64,000 nt of DNA from Paenibacillus cremeus (GCF_007786445.1 NZ_VNJI01000015.1:86418-150417), one strand, 5' to 3'; positions 1-8,936 are shown, counted from the stretch's first letter. Numbers and translations are program-made. Notes: generated by a model from the letters alone, not told the origin.

Positions 1-2
1 TA

Positions 3-1001
3 ACTCAATCTGCAGCTGGTGCAATTACTATTTCAGCTGTAGCGGGTGGAGCTTTCCAAGGTGGTTCGGGTAATATCTCTAATGGTACTGGAACTGGTAC
101 TATTGTTGTTGCAAACAATGCAGGTTCCACAGTTGCTGGTACAACAAACAATGGATTGCAAGCTAGCGCTACCATTGACTTTAGCGGGCTTGAAACTGGT
201 ACTGCTGCTACTTCGAATGCAAAAATCAATGCTCTTGTAGGTACTGGTGCGACCATTGCTGGACAACAAATCGAATTTTATGATTCGACAAAAGGCGCTT
301 ACACGGGTTCTGCACTTGGTGTAGATGTTAGTGGCGCGCTTGCTGAGGCAACTGACTCTAGCAAAGCGGATAAACTGGTTTCACAAATCGCTAACACAAT
401 CGGCAACAAAATTGACGGTGTAAAACTTTCCGTTAATACTGGTGCAGCAGATTCCTTGGACATCACAGCTACAACAGCCGGAACAGCTGGAAACAACATC
501 GCAATCGCTGATGGCGGTGTTCAACAACAATTCAAAACAACGTTCCAAATCGGCGCAAACACTGGCCAATCCATGACTTTAAACTTGAACGATATGCGCT
601 CCATGGCACTGGGAATTACTGCTAAGGCTGGTACTGCAGGTTTTGGTGCCGCTAATAACGTAACGGACGGAACAACTGACGTTCAACAAGAAGCAGCTCT
701 TGATGTATCCACTAAAGACAATGCAGCAAAAGCTATCGCTGTCCTTGACAAAGCAATCAACACGGTTTCTTCCGAGCGTGGCAAGATGGGTGCGATCCAA
801 AACCGTTTGGAGCACACAATCAACAACTTGAACACTTCTTCCGAGAACATGACGGCTGCAGAATCCCGTATTCGCGACGTAGACATGGCGAAGGAAATGA
901 TGAACCAATCCAAGTCCAGCATCTTGGCTCAAGCAGCTCAAGCAATGTTGGCACAAGCAAACCAACAGCCTCAAGGCGTACTGCAATTGCTCCGTGGCTA
1001 A
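3..1001 (+). CDS. hag: Flagellin, C-terminal part (5' end outside window)
   Basis: This is the flagellar filament subunit; the reading frame is already open at base 3, so the N-terminal D0/D1 half lies upstream. About 332 residues are visible. The first ~180 are Gly/Ala/Thr-rich and form the variable D2/D3-type insertion. The last ~95 carry the conserved flagellin C-terminus (SSERGKMGAIQNRLEH, AAESRIRDVDMAKEMM, ending QGVLQLLRG), which packs as D1/D0 helices. The TTG at 156 is internal and not a start. A strong terminator follows at once, so the gene is probably transcribed alone or last. A chaperone gene (fliS) lies 1.2 kb downstream. Identification is secure; the total length is unknown. 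Confidence 0.95.
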   Translation, partial: TQSAAGAITISAVAGGAFQGGSGNISNGTGTGTIVVANNAGSTVAGTTNNGLQASATIDFSGLETGTAATSNAKINALVGTGATIAGQQIEFYDSTKGAYTGSALGVDVSGALAEATDSSKADKLVSQIANTIGNKIDGVKLSVNTGAADSLDITATTAGTAGNNIAIADGGVQQQFKTTFQIGANTGQSMTLNLNDMRSMALGITAKAGTAGFGAANNVTDGTTDVQQEAALDVSTKDNAAKAIAVLDKAINTVSSERGKMGAIQNRLEHTINNLNTSSENMTAAESRIRDVDMAKEMMNQSKSSILAQAAQAMLAQANQQPQGVLQLLRG

Positions 1002-1017
1002 TACTGGCCCGATCGCA

Positions 1018-1051
1018 GGGGACTCTAGACTCTCTAGAGTCTCCTTTTTTT
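1018..1051 (+). terminator. Rho-independent terminator of flagellin gene
   Basis: A 12-bp stem (1018-1029 with 1033-1044) with a 3-base loop is followed by seven T. It lies 17 bases after the flagellin stop. Confidence 0.9.
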
Positions 1052-1074
1052 ATCATCCGAGATGAGGTATATAG

Positions 1075-1443
1075 ATGGAAAAATACATTGATGTGATGAA
1101 AAAAAACCTAGAGTTGGCCGGAAGCTGCGAAGAAGCGCTGGATCATATCAAAGTCAGATTAAGTGAAGGATTTTTTGAAGAAACGATAGGGTTGATGAAT
1201 GACTTCATCAACGGTGTCTGCAAGATTGAGATGTCGATGAGTGATTTTCTCCCCCAATTGTCTTTAATTGAAATCGAAGTTAAGATGATGCAATTGCGTA
1301 CGGCCATGGAGAAAGTCGTCTCGGCGTATGAGCAAGGAGAAGGCGGAAAGGCTCTGGAAGCCATCCAGTTTGATTTGCTCCCGTGCCATACAAGCTGGAG
1401 AGCGGAGATCGAGAAAACATTGAATCCTTATGTGTTGTCCTGA
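1075..1443 (+). CDS. Unknown protein in flagellar cluster, 122 aa
   Basis: I do not recognise this protein. It begins with ATG after a GATGAGGT-like ribosome site and reads through 122 residues. The composition suggests mostly amphipathic helix (MKKNLELAGSCEEALDHIKV; MQLRTAMEKVVSAYEQGEGG), with no signal peptide or membrane segment. It sits between the flagellin terminator and a YjfB-type gene, inside a flagellar cluster. A small helical cytoplasmic protein there could be a flagellar chaperone or regulator, but that is a guess from position only. Confidence 0.75.
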   Translation: MEKYIDVMKKNLELAGSCEEALDHIKVRLSEGFFEETIGLMNDFINGVCKIEMSMSDFLPQLSLIEIEVKMMQLRTAMEKVVSAYEQGEGGKALEAIQFDLLPCHTSWRAEIEKTLNPYVLS

Positions 1444-1465
1444 AACTTGGTGAGGAGTGAGCCGG

Positions 1466-1660
1466 ATGGATATTGCAGCAGTTTCGATGGTGATGAGTCA
1501 GTCAAAGTTACAACAAGATGCCAGCTTATCGGTGATGAAGATTGCCATGGATTCGGCGAAGTCGAATGGAGCCGGTATGGTGGATTTGCTTAATCAAACG
1601 AATGCCATGCAGAACTCTGTTCAGCCGCATTTGGGAAGCCACATTGATTTAAGAGTATAG
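1466..1660 (+). CDS. YjfB-type putative motility protein, 64 aa
   Basis: This is a small protein with the YjfB family pattern: an N-terminal MDIAAVSMVMSQSKLQQDAS segment, then VMKIAMDSAK and a C-terminal QPHLGSHIDLRV. The family is tied to motility by name and by co-occurrence with flagellar genes; its molecular role is not established. I chose ATG 1466 over GTG 1457 because the GAGGAGTGA ribosome site (1452-1460) sits five bases before 1466, whereas it would overlap 1457. It lies 22 bases after the preceding unknown gene, so the two are probably co-transcribed. A terminator follows at 1711. Confidence 0.85.
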   Translation: MDIAAVSMVMSQSKLQQDASLSVMKIAMDSAKSNGAGMVDLLNQTNAMQNSVQPHLGSHIDLRV

Positions 1661-1710
1661 GAAACAAAATACTTAGCGAATAAATTCAATTGGAAAGCAA
1701 AGTATGTATT

Positions 1711-1736
1711 GGTCCACTACAAAGTGGGCCTTTTTT
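1711..1736 (+). terminator. Terminator after yjfB-like gene
   Basis: An 8-bp stem (1711-1718 with 1723-1730) with loop ACAA is followed by six T. Confidence 0.85.
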
Positions 1737-1759
1737 GCATTAAGATGCTTTTTAAACCC

Positions 1760-1787
1760 TAATCTTTTACTCACTACTTTCCGATAT
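1760..1787 (+). promoter_or_regulatory. Sigma-D-type (motility) promoter
   Basis: TAAT at 1760-1763, a 16-base spacer, then TCCGATAT at 1780-1787. The Bacillus sigma-D consensus is TAAA-N14-16-GCCGATAT, so this differs at one position in each element. It lies about 35 bases upstream of flaG, directly after a terminator. That fits sigma-D control of flaG-fliS-fliD-fliT. Confidence 0.65.
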
Positions 1788-1821
1788 AGTAGGTAATGAG
1801 TCTGATTAGGGGGCGATCCAA

Positions 1822-2211
1822 TTGGATATGAAACTCAATGTTTCTGGAGTTTCTTCTGAAGGGGTTAAAGAATTACATACGAATACCACAAAGTCTTCCA
1901 CTGCTAGTGAAACTCCAGTATCGGAGAATATGACCTCGATTAAAGAAGTCAAAGAAGCCCAGCTAGAGGGAAAAAGCATTCCGGTAAGTGAAGAGCAAGT
2001 TGTCAAAGCAATTGAGCGGGCGATTAAGGCCATGGAAGGAACCTCGACCACGTTGGAGTTCTCGATCCATGAAAAAACGAAGCATATCATGGTAAAAGTT
2101 CTAAACAAAGAAAATGGCGAGGTCATTCGGGAAATCCCCAATGAGAAAACGCTGGATTTTCTTGCAAAACTATGGGAAACTGCTGGAATCATTATTGACA
2201 AGCGCAGATAA
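1822..2211 (+). CDS. flaG: FlaG family flagellar protein
   Basis: FlaG-family proteins influence flagellar filament length and typically sit beside fliD. The N-terminal ~50 residues are low-complexity and Thr/Ser/Glu-rich. The C-terminal ~65 residues are the conserved FlaG domain (LEFSIHEKTKHIMVKVLNK, GEVIREIPNEKTLDFLA). I chose TTG 1822 because AGGGGGC at 1808-1814 is seven bases upstream; ATG 1828, two codons in, is the alternative. It is first in the likely sigma-D operon flaG-fliS-fliD-fliT, and fliS follows after 39 bases. Confidence 0.88.
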   Translation: MDMKLNVSGVSSEGVKELHTNTTKSSTASETPVSENMTSIKEVKEAQLEGKSIPVSEEQVVKAIERAIKAMEGTSTTLEFSIHEKTKHIMVKVLNKENGEVIREIPNEKTLDFLAKLWETAGIIIDKRR

Positions 2212-2250
2212 AAGAGGCAAATTCGCCATACTTTAGGAGGCTAGCGTAAA

Positions 2251-2667
2251 ATGGCAATGAACTATGCAAATCAAAATAAATACTTAGAGACCTCCATCCA
2301 AACAGCAACACCTGCCCAATTATTGATTATGCTGTATGATGGTGCCATTCGGTTTTGCAGATCGGCGATTGAAGCCGTAAATCAAAAGAAATACGAGGAA
2401 GCACACAACTTTTTCGTGCGAACTCAAGATATTGTTATGGAATTTGCTATCACTCTGGATAAGAAGGCGCCTATGGCAGAACAATTATTATCGCTTTACG
2501 ATTATTTCATTTTCCGACTTACTGAAGCGAATACTCAAAAAGTGGTTGAACCCGCACAAGAGGTGCTGGCGCATTTAATGGAACTGAAAGAAACCTGGAT
2601 TCAGGCAGCCAGACAAACGTCGTCACAAGGTGCAGCCACGACGACATCCTACAGCCAAAGCAGATAA
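2251..2667 (+). CDS. fliS: Flagellin export chaperone FliS
   Basis: FliS binds the disordered C-terminus of flagellin in the cytoplasm and prevents its premature assembly before export. The 138-residue length is close to the usual ~130. The start NYANQNKYLETSIQTATPAQ and the LLIMLYDGAIRFCRSA helix are hallmarks. The C-terminal ~20 residues are a Ser/Thr/Gln-rich tail. An AGGAGG ribosome site lies upstream of the ATG. It lies between flaG and fliD, the cap gene. Confidence 0.95.
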   Translation: MAMNYANQNKYLETSIQTATPAQLLIMLYDGAIRFCRSAIEAVNQKKYEEAHNFFVRTQDIVMEFAITLDKKAPMAEQLLSLYDYFIFRLTEANTQKVVEPAQEVLAHLMELKETWIQAARQTSSQGAATTTSYSQSR

Positions 2668-2705
2668 CTATTGGAGCATTGCTACTAGAAGGACGGTGAA
2701 TTGAA

Positions 2706-4583
2706 ATGGTAACTAGAATAAATGGGATCTCCTCGGGTATGGATATTGACTCGATGGTTAAGCAACTGATGCAAGCACGCAGGGCCCCTCTCGATAAATT
2801 ACAGCAAAAGAAACAAACCTTGCAATGGCAGCAGGATGCTTATCGGGATATGAATAGCAAGATTTTGGACTTAAAAAATGCTGCTTTTAACATGAAGCTG
2901 CAATCCACGTATTTGACGAAAAAAGCGAGTTCTTCGGATGAGTTAGAAGTCTCGGCTACGGGAACGGCTACCGCTACCAATGGAATTTATAAAATCAATG
3001 TATCCCAGTTGGCAGAGGGAGCGGCGCTGACTTCGTCGGGAACCGTAACAAAGCAGGGTGGAGGAGCGATTACGACTTCAAATACAATTGCTGACGTGTA
3101 CAATACCGTAAATGATTCAAAGCTGACGATTGGCGGAGAGAAGGGTACGGTCACCATCGATGTTAAGAAGACGGCTACATTGGCGTCCTTTATGGCTAAT
3201 GTAAATGCTAATTCTGGAGTGACGGGTGTCAGAGTAAGCTTTGATGACTCTATGAAGCGGTTCTTCTTTGTTTCGACTAATACAGGGGCCAACGCCAAAG
3301 TTGAATTGAACTCAACAGATGCTAATTTTTTATCCAATGTTTTGAAGGTGGGCGGCGGCAGTACCGTAACGGGGTCCGTTGCATTCCAAACAACTACTGG
3401 AACGGGTTCTCCATATACGGACTCGACCAAACTGATCAATGGCAGTTTGACCGCGGATCAAATCTTCAAGTTTAAATATGATGTGGATGGGGATGGGACG
3501 GCCGAAGAATACAACTTCACCATCACAAACACGACGACGATCGGTTCTTTAATTACACAAATTGATTCCTCCGATCTGGGTAAACTTGGCGGAGTTAATG
3601 CGCAACTAGATGCAGCCACAGGTAAACTAGTACTAACCTCTCCTGACAATACAAAGCATTTTGAATTTTCAGATGAGACGACAGACGGTAATGTTTTATC
3701 TTCACTTGGATTAGCTAGCGTGTCCGTTGATGCCCCTGCCAAGAGCATAGGAAAAAACGCTCAAATCAAGTATAACGATATCGATGCTGAGTTCTCCTCA
3801 AACACGTTCTCGGTGAATGGGGTTAATTTTACAGCGAAGAAAGCTTCAAAGGTTGACATAAACATCACGGTTTCTCAAGACACCGACGCAGCGTACAATT
3901 CCATCAAGACGTTCGTAGATAAGTACAATGAAGTGCTGGATGCGGTGAATAAGAAAACATCCGAAGATAAGTATAGAGACTATCAGCCGTTGACGGATGA
4001 TCAGAGGAAATCGATGTCAGCAGATGACATTAAGCTCTGGGAAGATAAGGCGAAGAGTGGTTTGCTTCGAAATGACTCAATTTTGTCGGGTGCTGTTAAT
4101 GAGTTCCGTTCAGACTGGTACTTGTCGGTGTCTGGTATTGCCAATGGCGACTTTAACCAATTAAGCGATATTGGTATATCAACGCTGAACTATCAGGAAA
4201 AAGGGAAGCTATATATTGACGATACCAAGCTTAAGGCAGCATTGTCCAACAATCCAGAAGAAGTCATGCGTTTGTTTACCAATGACGACAAAGATTCCAA
4301 GAGCTCGAGTGGAGACGGGGTTGGAGTTAGAATCTATGAAGCGGCAACACGCGTATTAGATAGCCTAAAGACGAAAGCAGGTAATTCATTAAGCTCTAGC
4401 ACAACCTATGAAATTGGTAAGCAGATGACCCAAGTAGATAAAGATATTAGCACCTGGCAAACTCGCCTTACGGACATAGAGAATGCATACTATAAGCAAT
4501 TCACAGCCATGGAAACCGCGATGAATCAATACAACTCGCAAAGTACGTATTTAACGGGGCTGCTGTCTAATGGTTCCCACTAG
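2706..4583 (+). CDS. fliD: Flagellar filament cap protein FliD
   Basis: FliD (HAP2) forms the cap at the filament tip under which exported flagellin monomers fold into place. The 625-residue product has the FliD N-terminal domain (ISSGMDIDSMVKQLMQARRA, then a coiled segment LQQKKQTLQWQQDAYRDMN). A variable Thr/Gly-rich middle follows. The conserved C-terminal domain (YNSIKTFVDKYNEVLDAVN, FNQLSDIGIST, ending in helices LTDIENAYYKQFTAMETAMNQYN) is intact. The stop overlaps the start of the FliT-like gene by 14 bases, showing translational coupling. Confidence 0.95.
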   Translation: MVTRINGISSGMDIDSMVKQLMQARRAPLDKLQQKKQTLQWQQDAYRDMNSKILDLKNAAFNMKLQSTYLTKKASSSDELEVSATGTATATNGIYKINVSQLAEGAALTSSGTVTKQGGGAITTSNTIADVYNTVNDSKLTIGGEKGTVTIDVKKTATLASFMANVNANSGVTGVRVSFDDSMKRFFFVSTNTGANAKVELNSTDANFLSNVLKVGGGSTVTGSVAFQTTTGTGSPYTDSTKLINGSLTADQIFKFKYDVDGDGTAEEYNFTITNTTTIGSLITQIDSSDLGKLGGVNAQLDAATGKLVLTSPDNTKHFEFSDETTDGNVLSSLGLASVSVDAPAKSIGKNAQIKYNDIDAEFSSNTFSVNGVNFTAKKASKVDINITVSQDTDAAYNSIKTFVDKYNEVLDAVNKKTSEDKYRDYQPLTDDQRKSMSADDIKLWEDKAKSGLLRNDSILSGAVNEFRSDWYLSVSGIANGDFNQLSDIGISTLNYQEKGKLYIDDTKLKAALSNNPEEVMRLFTNDDKDSKSSSGDGVGVRIYEAATRVLDSLKTKAGNSLSSSTTYEIGKQMTQVDKDISTWQTRLTDIENAYYKQFTAMETAMNQYNSQSTYLTGLLSNGSH

Positions 4584-4920
4584 TATGGATGAATTAGTTC
4601 AGCTGCTAGAAGCATTGACGGATCAATTGATTAGCGAGATCGAGCATGTGGACTACCAGGCGATGGAGCGTTTCGTTGAACGGAGAGAGAGCATTATAGC
4701 CGGGATCCGGGCGGTGGAAGGTCAGCAGCCTATTCAAGACAAGCACAAGGAAAGCATCAAGCGAGTCATGCAGTACGACCCGATCATTACTCGGAAAATC
4801 GCCTTTTTCTGCAATGAAGCTCGGCTTAAAATGCAGGGAATACAGCAGGCCAATACGCAGAGAAACGTTTATGATGCGGCTTATGGGTCGGATAGTCTCT
4901 TTTTCGATAAGCGCAAGTGA
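4570..4920 (+). CDS. fliT: FliT-like flagellar chaperone
   Basis: This is a 116-residue, almost wholly helical protein (LVQLLEALTDQLISEIEHVDYQAMERFVERRESIIAGI...) located directly after fliD. This is the usual place and size of FliT-type chaperones, which bind FliD before export. Sequence conservation in this family is low, so the call rests on size, helicity and position. ATG 4570 overlaps the fliD stop and has GGGGC nine bases upstream; ATG 4585 is an alternative start. It is the last gene before a terminator. Confidence 0.75.
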   Translation: MVPTSMDELVQLLEALTDQLISEIEHVDYQAMERFVERRESIIAGIRAVEGQQPIQDKHKESIKRVMQYDPIITRKIAFFCNEARLKMQGIQQANTQRNVYDAAYGSDSLFFDKRK

Positions 4921-4937
4921 ATGTGCACAGGCACTAG

Positions 4938-4963
4938 CCTCCTGAGAAATCAGGAGGTTTTTT
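4938..4963 (+). terminator. Terminator of the fliD/fliT operon
   Basis: An 8-bp stem (4938-4945 with 4950-4957) with GAAA loop is followed by six T. Confidence 0.9.
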
Positions 4964-4978
4964 AATCCCCAGCCCCCC

Positions 4979-5008
4979 TGTGGACAATGTGTATAACTCT
5001 GTTGATAA
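4979..5008 (+). promoter_or_regulatory. Cluster of three DnaA-box-like 9-mers
   Basis: TGTGGACAA (4979), TGTGTATAA (4988) and TGTTGATAA (5000) each differ by one base from TGTGGATAA, the complement of the DnaA box TTATCCACA. The first two abut. An AT-rich stretch follows to about 5120. Function is inferred only from the motif. Confidence 0.45.
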
Positions 5009-5125
5009 CTTTGCAGAAAATGTCGAAAAAGCTTGATATAACAGGCTTTTTTACTGTGAATACATTATTAAGAACATGTTAATACTGGAATTTTCTAAAT
5101 ATTTTGCTAACATCTTTGAGAGTAA

Positions 5126-5155
5126 TTGACATGGGCAAGTTTGGGATGATATATT
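5126..5155 (+). promoter_or_regulatory. Sigma-A promoter of the cold-shock gene
   Basis: Consensus TTGACA at 5126-5131, an 18-base spacer and TATATT at 5150-5155. This would give an untranslated leader of roughly 50 bases before the ATG at 5215. Confidence 0.7.
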
Positions 5156-5214
5156 CGAAATGTGAGCTAAAACGCTTGCATTAAAGTTATTTGATAATGA
5201 AGGGAATGTTTTGA

Positions 5215-5412
5215 ATGCAAGGTAAAGTGAAATGGTTTAACGCAGAAAAAGGTTACGGTTTCATCGAGCGCGAAGATGGCGGCGACGTATTCGTTCACTT
5301 CTCCGCGATCCAATCCGAAGGGTTCAAAACTTTGGAAGAAGGTCAATCCGTAGAATTCGATATCGTAGAGGGCGCACGCGGTCCTCAAGCAGCTAACGTA
5401 ATCAAGTTGTAA
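5215..5412 (+). CDS. csp: Cold-shock protein (CspA family)
   Basis: This is a 65-residue single-domain OB-fold nucleic-acid chaperone that binds single-stranded RNA and DNA and melts structured mRNA. Both ribonucleoprotein motifs are present: KGYGFIE (RNP1) and VFVHFSAI (RNP2). The conserved start [13 protein letters not shown] is intact. It is monocistronic, between its own promoter and the terminator at 5476. The codons look biased toward preferred ones, as usual for an abundant protein. Which of several Csp paralogues it is cannot be told from the sequence. Confidence 0.96.
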   Translation: MQGKVKWFNAEKGYGFIEREDGGDVFVHFSAIQSEGFKTLEEGQSVEFDIVEGARGPQAANVIKL

Positions 5413-5475
5413 TCATCCGGCCGTTCGGCCGACCGATAGATGGTTAACGGTTTGAAGAGTAGCAGCGACGGCAGA

Positions 5476-5513
5476 CAGCACCTTGGAGCAATCCGGGGTG
5501 TTGTTTTTGTTTT
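5476..5513 (+). terminator. Terminator of csp
   Basis: A 12-bp stem with G-T pairs (5476-5487 with 5492-5503) and a GCAA loop is followed by TTTTTGTTTT. Confidence 0.8.
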
Positions 5514-5617
5514 GATCTAAATTTGATAATTAGGCAGCGGCAGGGGCATCCTGTGTACTGGTTTATTAATATTTTGTGATAATTGTCAGAATATTTGTAA
5601 ATTTGCGGTTAAAAAAT

Positions 5618-5645
5618 AAAGGATTTTTGGCTGCCTATATGGAAT
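5618..5645 (+). promoter_or_regulatory. Sigma-H promoter of hpf
   Basis: AAAGGATTT (5618-5626), a 12-base spacer and ATGGAAT (5639-5645) match the published B. subtilis sigma-H consensus RnAGGAwWW-N11-12-RnnGAAT at every defined position. In B. subtilis the homologous gene yvyD is known to be under sigma-H and sigma-B, so the position makes biological sense. Confidence 0.75.
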
Positions 5646-5679
5646 ATATATAGTGTAGGAACGAAAGGAGGAGTAGTAC

Positions 5680-6228
5680 ATGAAATTCAACATTCGCGGT
5701 GAAAACATCGAGGTAACTGAGGCTTTAAGGGACCATGTTGAGAAAAAGCTGAGCAGGCTGGAAAGGTACTTTGAAGCTCCCCCTACATCGGAAGTTAGCG
5801 TCACGTTAAGCGTAGTTAAAGGACTACAAACCATTGAGGTTACAATCCCACTCACAGGGTTTATGCTGAGAGCAGAGGAGAAGCACGCGGATCTATATGC
5901 TTCCGTTGATCTAGTAGTAGACAAGCTAGAGCGCCAAATCCGCAAAGCCAAAACGAAAGCCAACCGAAAAATTCGCCAAGAGGGCGGCATCAAGGATTTA
6001 TTCCGTGTCGATCAAGGCGTGACATATGTCTTGGAGGACGAAGACGACTTCGAGCTGGTTCGAACGAAGCAGTTTACGCTGAAACCGATGGATATCGAGG
6101 AAGCGATTTTGCAAATGAATATGGTGGGTCATAGTTTCTTTGTTTTCGCCAATTCCGATACGTCGGAAGTTAATGTGGTATATAAGCGTAATGACGGCAA
6201 ATATGGCTTAATCGAACCGGCCCGTTAA
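5680..6228 (+). CDS. hpf: Ribosome hibernation promoting factor, long form
   Basis: Long-form HPF binds the 30S decoding site and joins two ribosomes into inactive 100S dimers in stationary phase. The 182 residues split into an N-terminal S30AE domain (MKFNIRGENIEVTEALRDHV... to about residue 105) and a C-terminal dimerisation domain (about 125-180: VRTKQFTLKPMDIEEAILQMNMVGHSFFVFANSDTSEVNVVYKRNDGKYGLIEP). The ATG follows an AAAGGAGGAG ribosome site. A sigma-H promoter motif lies 35 bases upstream. The next gene is secA, the same neighbour as in B. subtilis, but separated by a long hairpin terminator. Confidence 0.97.
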   Translation: MKFNIRGENIEVTEALRDHVEKKLSRLERYFEAPPTSEVSVTLSVVKGLQTIEVTIPLTGFMLRAEEKHADLYASVDLVVDKLERQIRKAKTKANRKIRQEGGIKDLFRVDQGVTYVLEDEDDFELVRTKQFTLKPMDIEEAILQMNMVGHSFFVFANSDTSEVNVVYKRNDGKYGLIEPAR

Positions 6229-6250
6229 GCGTCGGAGCGTAGGTAAACAA

Positions 6251-6334
6251 GAGCTTGTCCGCAACTTTTTCGGTGGTTTCATCGTATCTCTTGCTGAGAT
6301 GCGGTGTCCGCCGTCATGCGGACAGGCTCTTTTT
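6251..6334 (+). terminator. Long imperfect-hairpin terminator between hpf and secA
   Basis: The outer arms 6251-6263 and 6317-6329 pair over 13 positions with one G-T pair. Inside, CGGTGG/CCGCCG and CATCG-ATCTC/GAGAT-CGGTG pair around a 5-base loop. TTTTT follows. The total stem-loop is 79 bases, far longer than an ordinary terminator. Confidence 0.75.
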
Positions 6335-6434
6335 AGTAGCTGAGGGAAATGCTGCGGTTTGTTGCGATGCGTGTCGCAAACTGCTACAATTTACACTAAG
6401 GATAACTGTTCGAAAAAGGAAGGGGATTAGCAGC

Positions 6435-8936
6435 ATGCTAGGACTCGTGAAAAAGATATTTGGTGACGCGAACGAGCGCGAATTAAAGCGGATGTGGAAA
6501 GCTGTTGAATATATTAATTCCTTGGAGCCATCCATTGAGGTATTGTCAGACGAAGAACTGCGCAACAAGACCGTGGAATTCCGGGAACGTTTGGATAAAG
6601 GAGAAGACCTGGACGATCTGCTGCCGGAGGCATTCGCCGTTGTGCGGGAAGCTGGGAAGCGGGTGCTGGGCAAGCGTCATTATGATGTTCAGCTGATTGG
6701 CGGTATGGTGCTTCATGAGGGCCAGATTGCCGAGATGCGTACAGGGGAAGGGAAAACGCTCGTAGGAACGTTGCCGGTTTATTTGAATGCACTTGCCGGC
6801 CGAGGCGTACACGTGGTAACGGTCAATGATTACTTGGCGCAGCGCGACAGCGGCGAGATGGGTCAAATTTATTCCTTCCTGGGTATGACGGTTGGGGTAA
6901 ACCTGCCGAACATGCAGCCGGCGGAGAAGCAAGAAGTATATGCATGCGATATTACGTACGGGACGAACAATGAGTTCGGCTTCGACTATTTGCGCGACAA
7001 TATGGTGGTATACAAAGAGCAGATGGTGCAGCGGCCGCTTTATTTTGCGGTTATTGACGAGGTGGATTCGATCCTCGTGGATGAAGCCCGGACACCGCTC
7101 ATTATTTCCGGACAAGCTGCCAAATCCACGGATTTGTACTACATGGCCGATCATTTTGTGAGCAAGCTGCAAGCGGAAGAGGACTATACCTTCGATGAGA
7201 AGCTGCGTTCCGTTGCGCTGACCGAAGTGGGTGTGGAGAAAGCGGAAACCACATTTGGGATTGAAAACTTGTTTGACCATGAACATGTGACCTTGAACCA
7301 TCATATCCAGCAGGCACTGAAGGCTCATGTCATTATGCGCCGCGATGTCGATTATGTGGTACAAGACGATGAAATCGTAATTGTTGACGAATTTACGGGC
7401 CGTTTAATGGTAGGTCGTCGCTACAGCGAGGGGCTGCACCAAGCGATCGAGGCCAAAGAGCGGATTACCGTTCAAAACGAATCGATGACGCTCGCAACGA
7501 TTACTTTACAGAACTATTTCCGGATGTACCGCAAGCTGTCGGGGATGACCGGTACCGCGAAGACGGAAGAGGAAGAGCTGAAGAAAATTTACGGGCTAGA
7601 GGTTATTGTCGTTCCGACGAACAAACCGACGATCCGTAAAGATATACCGGATGTTGTATACAAATCGATTCCAAGCAAATTCCGTGCAGTAGTGAATGAA
7701 ATTGCCGAGCGCCATAAGAATAAACAACCGGTGCTGGTCGGTACCGTGTCTATCGAGAACTCCGAAATCCTGTCGGAAATGCTGAAGAAAAAAGGCGTTC
7801 CGCACAAGGTACTGAATGCGAAGTACCATGCGGAAGAAGCAGAGATCGTAGCTCTCGCTGGACAGGCTGGCGCCGTAACGATTGCCACCAACATGGCGGG
7901 CCGTGGTACGGACATCATGCTGGGCGAGGGTGTGGCCGATCTTGGCGGGCTGCATATTATAGGTACGGAACGACATGAGAGCCGCCGGATCGATAACCAG
8001 CTGCGCGGTCGTGCCGGCCGTCAGGGTGACCCGGGTTCTTCGCAGTTCTACTTGTCCTTGGAAGATGAATTGATGCGTCGCTTCGGCGCTGAGAATATCA
8101 TGGGTATGATGGACCGCCTCGGCTTCGAAGAGGACCAGCCGATTGAGAGCAAGCTGATCTCGAAGGCGATCGAGTCGGCTCAGAAGCGCGTAGAGGGTAA
8201 CAACTTCGACGTGCGGAAGATCGTCCTCCAGTATGACGATGTCATGAACCAACAGCGGGAGATCATCTACAAGCAGCGCCGCGAAGTCATTGAATCGGAG
8301 AATATCCGCGACATCGTGCTGGGCATGATGATGCCGGTCATAGACCGCATCGTTGAAGCTCACTGCTCAAGTGATCTCGTACCGGAGGAATGGGATCTGC
8401 AAGCCATTGTCGATTACGCGAACGGTACGTTCCTGCACGAGGGCCAGCTGTCCAAAGACGAGCTCTGGGGCAAGGAAAAAGAAGAGATCATCGAGTTCAT
8501 CAAAGATCTGCTGAGACGCCTCTACGAAGAGCGCGAAGAGCAAATCGGCGTGTTTATGCGCGAATTTGAGAAAGTGGTTGTGCTGCGTGCGGTCGACAGC
8601 AAGTGGATGGATCACATCGACGCTATGGATCAGCTGCGTTCCGGTATTCACCTTCGTGCGTACGGCGGCACCGATCCGCTGCGTGAATACCAGTTCGAAG
8701 GCTACGAAATGTTCCAAGAGATGATCCAAAGCATCCAAGAGGAAGTAGCGACCTATATCATGAAGGCTCACGTAGAAACGAACCTGGTTCGTGAAGCGGT
8801 AGTCGATGAGCATGAGATGGCTACGAACGGCGAGCCTGCGCCGAAGCGTCCGGTCGTCAACAACGATCCGATCGGCCGAAACGATCTGTGTCCTTGCGGC
8901 AGCGGCAAAAAGTATAAGCAATGTCACGGGGTATAA
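6435..8936 (+). CDS. secA: Preprotein translocase ATPase SecA
   Basis: SecA is the ATP-driven motor that pushes unfolded preproteins through SecYEG. The 833-residue product has Walker A MRTGEGKT, the [11 protein letters not shown] box, the preprotein-binding region, and the second helicase half ([14 protein letters not shown], then [20 protein letters not shown]). It ends with the zinc-binding SEC-C tail [14 protein letters not shown] that contacts SecB or ribosomes. The open frame extends upstream to 6255, but that part crosses the hairpin terminator. ATG 6435 ([17 protein letters not shown]) fits the family start and has GGAAGGGG upstream. Confidence 0.98.
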   Translation: MLGLVKKIFGDANERELKRMWKAVEYINSLEPSIEVLSDEELRNKTVEFRERLDKGEDLDDLLPEAFAVVREAGKRVLGKRHYDVQLIGGMVLHEGQIAEMRTGEGKTLVGTLPVYLNALAGRGVHVVTVNDYLAQRDSGEMGQIYSFLGMTVGVNLPNMQPAEKQEVYACDITYGTNNEFGFDYLRDNMVVYKEQMVQRPLYFAVIDEVDSILVDEARTPLIISGQAAKSTDLYYMADHFVSKLQAEEDYTFDEKLRSVALTEVGVEKAETTFGIENLFDHEHVTLNHHIQQALKAHVIMRRDVDYVVQDDEIVIVDEFTGRLMVGRRYSEGLHQAIEAKERITVQNESMTLATITLQNYFRMYRKLSGMTGTAKTEEEELKKIYGLEVIVVPTNKPTIRKDIPDVVYKSIPSKFRAVVNEIAERHKNKQPVLVGTVSIENSEILSEMLKKKGVPHKVLNAKYHAEEAEIVALAGQAGAVTIATNMAGRGTDIMLGEGVADLGGLHIIGTERHESRRIDNQLRGRAGRQGDPGSSQFYLSLEDELMRRFGAENIMGMMDRLGFEEDQPIESKLISKAIESAQKRVEGNNFDVRKIVLQYDDVMNQQREIIYKQRREVIESENIRDIVLGMMMPVIDRIVEAHCSSDLVPEEWDLQAIVDYANGTFLHEGQLSKDELWGKEKEEIIEFIKDLLRRLYEEREEQIGVFMREFEKVVVLRAVDSKWMDHIDAMDQLRSGIHLRAYGGTDPLREYQFEGYEMFQEMIQSIQEEVATYIMKAHVETNLVREAVVDEHEMATNGEPAPKRPVVNNDPIGRNDLCPCGSGKKYKQCHGV

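Noticed and set aside
1753..1787. TAAA at 1753-1756 as the -35 of the sigma-D promoter
   Set aside because: The spacer to TCCGATAT would be 23 bases; TAAT at 1760 gives the accepted 16.
5417..5432. CGGCCGTTCGGCCG hairpin after csp as the terminator
   Set aside because: No T-tract follows; the stem at 5476-5503 with a T-run is the better terminator.
6255..6434. 60-codon N-terminal extension of SecA in the open frame
   Set aside because: It runs across the hairpin terminator of hpf, has no ribosome site, and the family start MLGLVKKIF matches ATG 6435.
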